64,000 bases of DNA from Antitrichia curtipendula. Its lineage: Eukaryota; Streptophyta; Bryopsida; Hypnales; Leucodontaceae. Within the stretch, counting starts at the first letter, position 1. Each line of letters begins with the position of its first letter. The translations under genes and the position numbers were made by a program. Below are positions 59,834 through 64,000 of this stretch, in pieces. The DNA lies in the NCBI GenBank assembly GCA_951230915.1, contig OX579639.1, forward strand, positions 16,182,001 to 16,246,000, in the 5' to 3' direction. A model generated the notes under the pieces. The model did not search any database, had not been told where the DNA came from, and saw only the letters and a program-made list of their open reading frames with translations.

Positions 59834-61390
59834 AAATATTTTTCAGTAAATTTCCATAGAAAGAAAAATGGATTTGACATCTACCAAAGACATTTCATAT
59901 TTTTTTGGACCTTTGTGGAATTACAATGACCAATGAAACTGAGTACAAAGTTGAAATGTTTTCATTCAAACAACCATACCATAAGCATCAATGGACAAAG
60001 TTCAAAAGTAGATATACAAAAGTTGTAGTGTGCAGTATACTACATGTTACCATGGAAGTTTGAAGAAAAAATTAGTTGTGATTTGAGAGAAAATCAATTT
60101 CAAAAGTTAGCCATGTTTAAAACTTAGCTTTGTTCAACATGATTTGGAATTACTTTATCTTTTGCCAATTTTTTCTTAGAACTCTAAAAAAAGTTTTTGT
60201 GCCTTGGCATGTTGGTATACATCATTTCAAATTGTTGTATACAAAAATTGAAGGAAATTGACGTTTATAGAATTTAAAATATCTACAATTTGACAAACAT
60301 GCAAATGATGTTGGTTCTCACAATACTTGGATTTCATTTTGGAATTGGGAGCATGGGATAGCATTAGCCATTGTAGAGAGAGTATAGGTTGCAATATGGA
60401 CCATTATTACATCTTAATGTCTTTGCATTTGAAACGTTTGTTGAATTGGGTATTGTGTTCAATTGATATTTCATAACCATATAATGCACTTCTTAATTCA
60501 ATTTTCTTATCCAAAGACTAGAGATTATGATGCACATATTTGATCCAACAAATCCAAAAAAATAATAATTTTTGGTGTTACAATAGTCAAAAAGTTGAAA
60601 AGTGCCAAAAATTACATTGACCTTCGTAAAATTGGTAGTTTTTTTGATGATACTGACACTGAATGATTAATAATTTTTGGATTTGTTGGATCAGCTATGT
60701 GCATCATAATCTCTAGTCTTTGGATAAGAAAATTGAACCTAAAATTACATTATACAACTATAAAATATAAATTGAATGCATTACCGAATTCAACAAACGT
60801 TTCAAATGTAAGGGCATTAAGATGTAATAATAACCCATATTATAGCTGATACTCTCTCTACAATGGCTAATGCTATCCCATACTCTCAATTTCAAAAAGA
60901 AATTCAAGTATTGTGAGAACCAACATAATTCTCATGTTTGTCAAATTGTAGATATTTTAGATTCTATAAACATTAATTTCCTTCAATTTTTGTATACAAC
61001 AATTGAAATGGTGTATACCAACATACCAAGGCACAAAGAATTTTTATAGAGTTCTAAGAAAAAATTGGCAAAAGATAAAGTAATTCCAAATCATGTTGAA
61101 CAAAATTGAGTTTTAGACATGGCTAACTTTGAAATTGATTTTCTTTCAAATCACAACTAATTTTTTCTTCAAACTTCCATGGTAACGCGCACTACAACTT
61201 TGGTATATCTACTTTTGAACTTTGTCCATTGATGCTTATGGTATGGTTGTTTGAATGGAAACATTTAAGCTTTGTCCTCAATTTCATTTGTCACTATAGC
61301 TACAAATTTTGTACATTGAAGAAAGCAAAATGTACCTCTGTGTTACAGGATACTTTCAAAGTCTGGTTAATTTCGGTACCTCCTACCTTA
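59834..61390 (-). repeat. Copy of the AGGTAGTATG MITE split by a foldback element
   Basis: 59834-59928 (tttttcagtaaatttccata, then ggaccttt) and 61297-61390 (acaaattttgtacattgaag ... ctcctacctta) match consecutive parts of the same MITE family, as seen at 1-228. Between them lies a 1.37-kb inverted repeat. The copy is diverged from the other two. Confidence 0.7.
59930..61296. mobile_element. 1.37-kb foldback / long inverted-repeat element
   Basis: Left arm about 59930-60575, right arm about 60665-61296, inverted and strongly similar throughout (for example caaccataccataagcatca at about 59970 and its complement at about 61230). The spacer is about 90 bp. No reading frame. It interrupts a MITE copy, so it behaves as an insertion. 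The target duplication was not resolved. Confidence 0.75.
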
Positions 61391-61509
61391 ATGAGCAAGT
61401 AAGGCCTAAGCATAGTGCAATGAGATAACTAAAATTATTGTTGGATCTTGGAAAGAAGTACTCAATATGTCTAACTTACATGTAAAATAATACTCCCTAA
61501 CATGTGCAT

Positions 61510-61638
61510 CAGGGTGTTGTTTTTTGGCGAAATTTCGCCAGACTATTAGAAATCTGACCAATCTGGCTTTGTCCCTCCCCAAACTGGCCTCTGCAATGAA
61601 GCCAGCAGGGGGGACACGGGTCCAAAAAAAAAGCCCTG
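61510..61638. mobile_element. 129-bp hAT-like MITE
   Basis: Terminal CAGGGTG... with inverted ...GCCCTG. The 8-bp sequence ATGTGCAT is duplicated at 61502-61509 and 61639-61646. CAGGG termini with 8-bp duplications are the hAT signature. No coding content. Confidence 0.82.
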
Positions 61639-62189
61639 ATGTGCATCACATGATCTTGTTTGTAATTCAGAGAGCACACCTATACTATGCCTATGTGTTC
61701 AAAAGACCAATTCAGACCTTCAGTGTGTGACCAATTTTTAGGTGACAAGCATTCAGGAACATGTTTGCACTGCCTTGCATGTGTTGTTAATATTGATGGT
61801 GCTTATTTGGCCAATTGTGGCCACTTCCTTACTATCTCTTGAAAAGGGACACACAAATCTTATCTATTAATAAGCTACCCCCACAAATAAATAAATAAAA
61901 CACCTGATTCTCCCACCAACCTTCCAAAACCAAAAAAACTTTGATATGAATGTGATATATAGAATACATCTAAATGCACATAGATATGTTATATGAAATA
62001 TTGATATAGTACAACAAAAAAATATAGGTACAAATATAGGATATGGGTTATGGTTGCTAATTCCATATTAATTATAATCTAGCATTTTCAAAAAAATATA
62101 GTAATATAGAAGTAATAAAAAATATTATTAATTCACTTATTTATTAATCCTGTAATGCCATTGCAAATACTAATTGTCCAATGGATGAT

Positions 62190-62335
62190 AGAAAATCCTT
62201 CTATATAAGATAGAAGTGCAGGTGTTCATCCTTGGAATTTTGTGCAAAAATAGGAAAGTCTTGCATAATAGATTGACCTTCATTGAGTGCTTTGAATTTT
62301 TTTTCTTAAGTAGATGATTCATACTATACCTACAA
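62190..62335 (+). repeat. Diverged member of the 'agaagtgcaactattcatcc' family
   Basis: Contains 'agatagaagtgcaggtgttcatcc', a tgtgcaaaaataggaa block, 'attgagtgctttg' and 'agatgattcat', in the same order as the copies at 12390, 34565 and 34885. Confidence 0.55.
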
Positions 62336-62766
62336 ATGATGGAGGGTTAAATGCTATTTGGACATGATAGGGCTTGGCTAATTTTTGGAGCTTTTTTTGT
62401 CTCTATATGAAGAGATTTTGGAGGGCAGGCTCTACATTAGTTGGGTCAATGAAAGAATGGAAATGCTCTAAATGAGTGGATAGTGATCCCTCTTGTAGAA
62501 TGCTAAACCCATCCCACAAAATAGGACAAGCACGATAAATTTTGTATTCTTTGGGATAAAAATATAAAAAAAAACTCTATTTTATGATGTATTTAAGATA
62601 TATTTTTATCCTAAGGTGAAATCTTAAGGTGAAAGCACCCATTCCCATCCTTGTACCCAATTCTATCACTATGTACCAACAGAGTACATTCTTACTACAA
62701 AAATATGCACCCTAAGTACATCATGACAAAATTGAGTATAGGGACAGGAATGGGTGTCTTCATTTG

Positions 62767-62880
62767 TCCTCAGCTAATTTGGGGTCTCTGATTGCAGATA
62801 AGAATTCAAAATTTATAAATTTAATCATGTGTGGCAAATAAAAAATTCGTACGTTTTCCCCCGGGGTAAATCCACCCTGC
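62767..62880 (+). repeat. Fragment of the 10-bp-duplication MITE family
   Basis: Matches the right half of 58996-59232 (ctaatttggggtctct.attgca, then gttttccc and the aaatccaccc end). The left half is missing. Confidence 0.6.
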
Positions 62881-64000
62881 TGGTCCAGCGAACTGCTGGT
62901 CCCACGAAGACAGGTTTAGCGTCCTGCATCCCTCTCTACTATCCCCTGCAAAGGGGCCTACACTATCCCCGCATTCAAGTCGTACCGAGTCTTGTAATGA
63001 TTTCTTAAATTACTGGATAAGGAATATTAGATGTATAACCAATTAACTGCGGTCCAGTAAGTACACTGAAGACAGGCTCCTAAGCCTAGATACTGGTCCG
63101 TTACCAGATTTTTTGTTTTTTTTGAAATGGTACGTTACCAGTTTGAAATCATCGTCTCAGTCTGTGTCTCTGTGACTCTCCAGTCCTGCAGTTAAGAACT
63201 GAGGTGAATTAACCAATGTTCAGAGAGAACCGGCGGTTAGTTCATTGTTAGCCAGTTGGGGAAAAAAGTTAGTTGCAATTTGTAAATATTGGATGAAAAA
63301 AAAAAGGGAGAAAAAATCTATAAAATTCCTATTTGGAGTAAAAAAGTAGAAAAAAAATCTGAACTTCATACCTGAAAAAAATGATTGAATATGGGAATTG
63401 AGGGAAACCAACTTGTAAAACTCAGAAAATATTCCAAATGTTGAAATTAACTTAACTCTAGAGAAATCATTTAGTAGTGTATATCACAAATGTCATGCTT
63501 AGAGATGGACAATTATTGCAGCCCACGGTTAAAAATATAATCACTCAATCTCATCATTTTAAAATGCAGACCTCACTTTATTTATAATAAATTAAGCTTG
63601 CATTAGTTGTAATATGCTTTTTCTTCACTCTTCATTTTCAAATAATTTTTTTTTGTAGTTAATCATTCTCTTGCAAAATATAAAAAAAACCCTTGTAACA
63701 AGAATGTATCCAAGTTTTAATTCCTAAGGATATACAGTACAAGTGAATTTTTAGGGCAAAGTGAATTTCGGCAAAGGTGAACTTGCGATGTACAGAAAAC
63801 GAATGGCATCCGTTCCCCGCACGTTCGCAGACATCCGTTCCCTGTACGTTTCCATGATTTGGACAGAATCTAGGCCGATGAATGAAGAATGGGAAGCGAC
63901 CATAAGATGAATGAATGATGTGCTTCGTCTTCCTCAGCGTTGTCCAGGTCTCTCTGGCTTTTCAGGTTCAATCAGACTCTTGGTCCGTCTAGTACAACAA
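62881..64000. other. Intergenic, no gene seen
   Basis: AT-rich apart from 62880-63240 and the last 220 bp, which are GC-richer and contain a short direct repeat (catccgttccc(c/t)g(c/t)acgtt) at about 63806 and 63833. This may be the margin of a gene outside the window. Confidence 0.4.

Noticed and set aside
1..64000. tRNA, rRNA, CRISPR-like or operon structures
   Set aside because: None seen. Repeats are transposon-derived and gene structure is eukaryotic.

Overview
The window is nuclear DNA of a land plant. It is AT-rich, has GT-AG introns and plant-type CCCTAAA telomere-like motifs, carries Stowaway-like and CACTA-type miniature elements, and holds a TIR-NB-LRR resistance gene. The wording of the TIR domain and a large transposase family that I associate with non-seed plants suggest a moss, lycophyte or fern rather than a flowering plant. 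That placement is an inference from memory, not a search result. I see no rRNA, tRNA or CRISPR features.

Layout. 0-12.4 kb is AT-rich repeat DNA: a truncated miniature element at the left edge, a 23-bp inverted-repeat element (1434-1648), a 1,061-bp non-autonomous CACTA element (4273-5333), a Stowaway-like MITE (9842-10067) and a small repeat family (7.1 kb and 10.1-10.6 kb). 12.8-21.8 kb is the main host-gene region: a small minus-strand ORF, a GC-rich and probably divergent promoter zone, spliced 5' leader candidates, then a TNL gene. I could join the TNL's first seven exons phase by phase from an ATG at 15201. 21.8-36.8 kb is gene-poor: a tandem 1.35-kb duplication, an array of degenerate CGCGGTCGCC motifs, a hairpin CACTA MITE and a decayed genic stretch at 32-34 kb.

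36871-51040 is the most interesting part: one 14.2-kb DNA transposon with perfect 30-bp terminal inverted repeats and a 4-bp AATG target duplication. Its plus strand encodes a multi-exon transposase with DFSENY, NDGCAVQFKG and GHGKGEWDGAGAV motifs, which I provisionally call Sola-like. Its minus strand, convergent to the transposase, encodes a SUVR-type pre-SET/SET/post-SET histone methyltransferase, a coiled-coil protein with a RING-like finger, and a lysine-rich nuclear protein. The element thus appears to carry its own chromatin-modifying cargo. This copy is damaged: there is a frameshift at the SET catalytic-tyrosine codon, another just after the RING-like finger, and a probable lost splice acceptor in the transposase. 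AGTACT-type motifs are conspicuously dense inside the element. A CACTA MITE is nested near its right end.

51-64 kb is again repeat-rich. It holds a Tc1/mariner element (54969-58894; TA duplication, about 1-kb inverted arms, a broken DD34E transposase) with a TA-flanked MITE nested in one arm. It also holds two MITEs with 10-bp duplications, a copy of the TA-MITE split by a 1.37-kb foldback, and a 129-bp hAT-like MITE with an 8-bp duplication.
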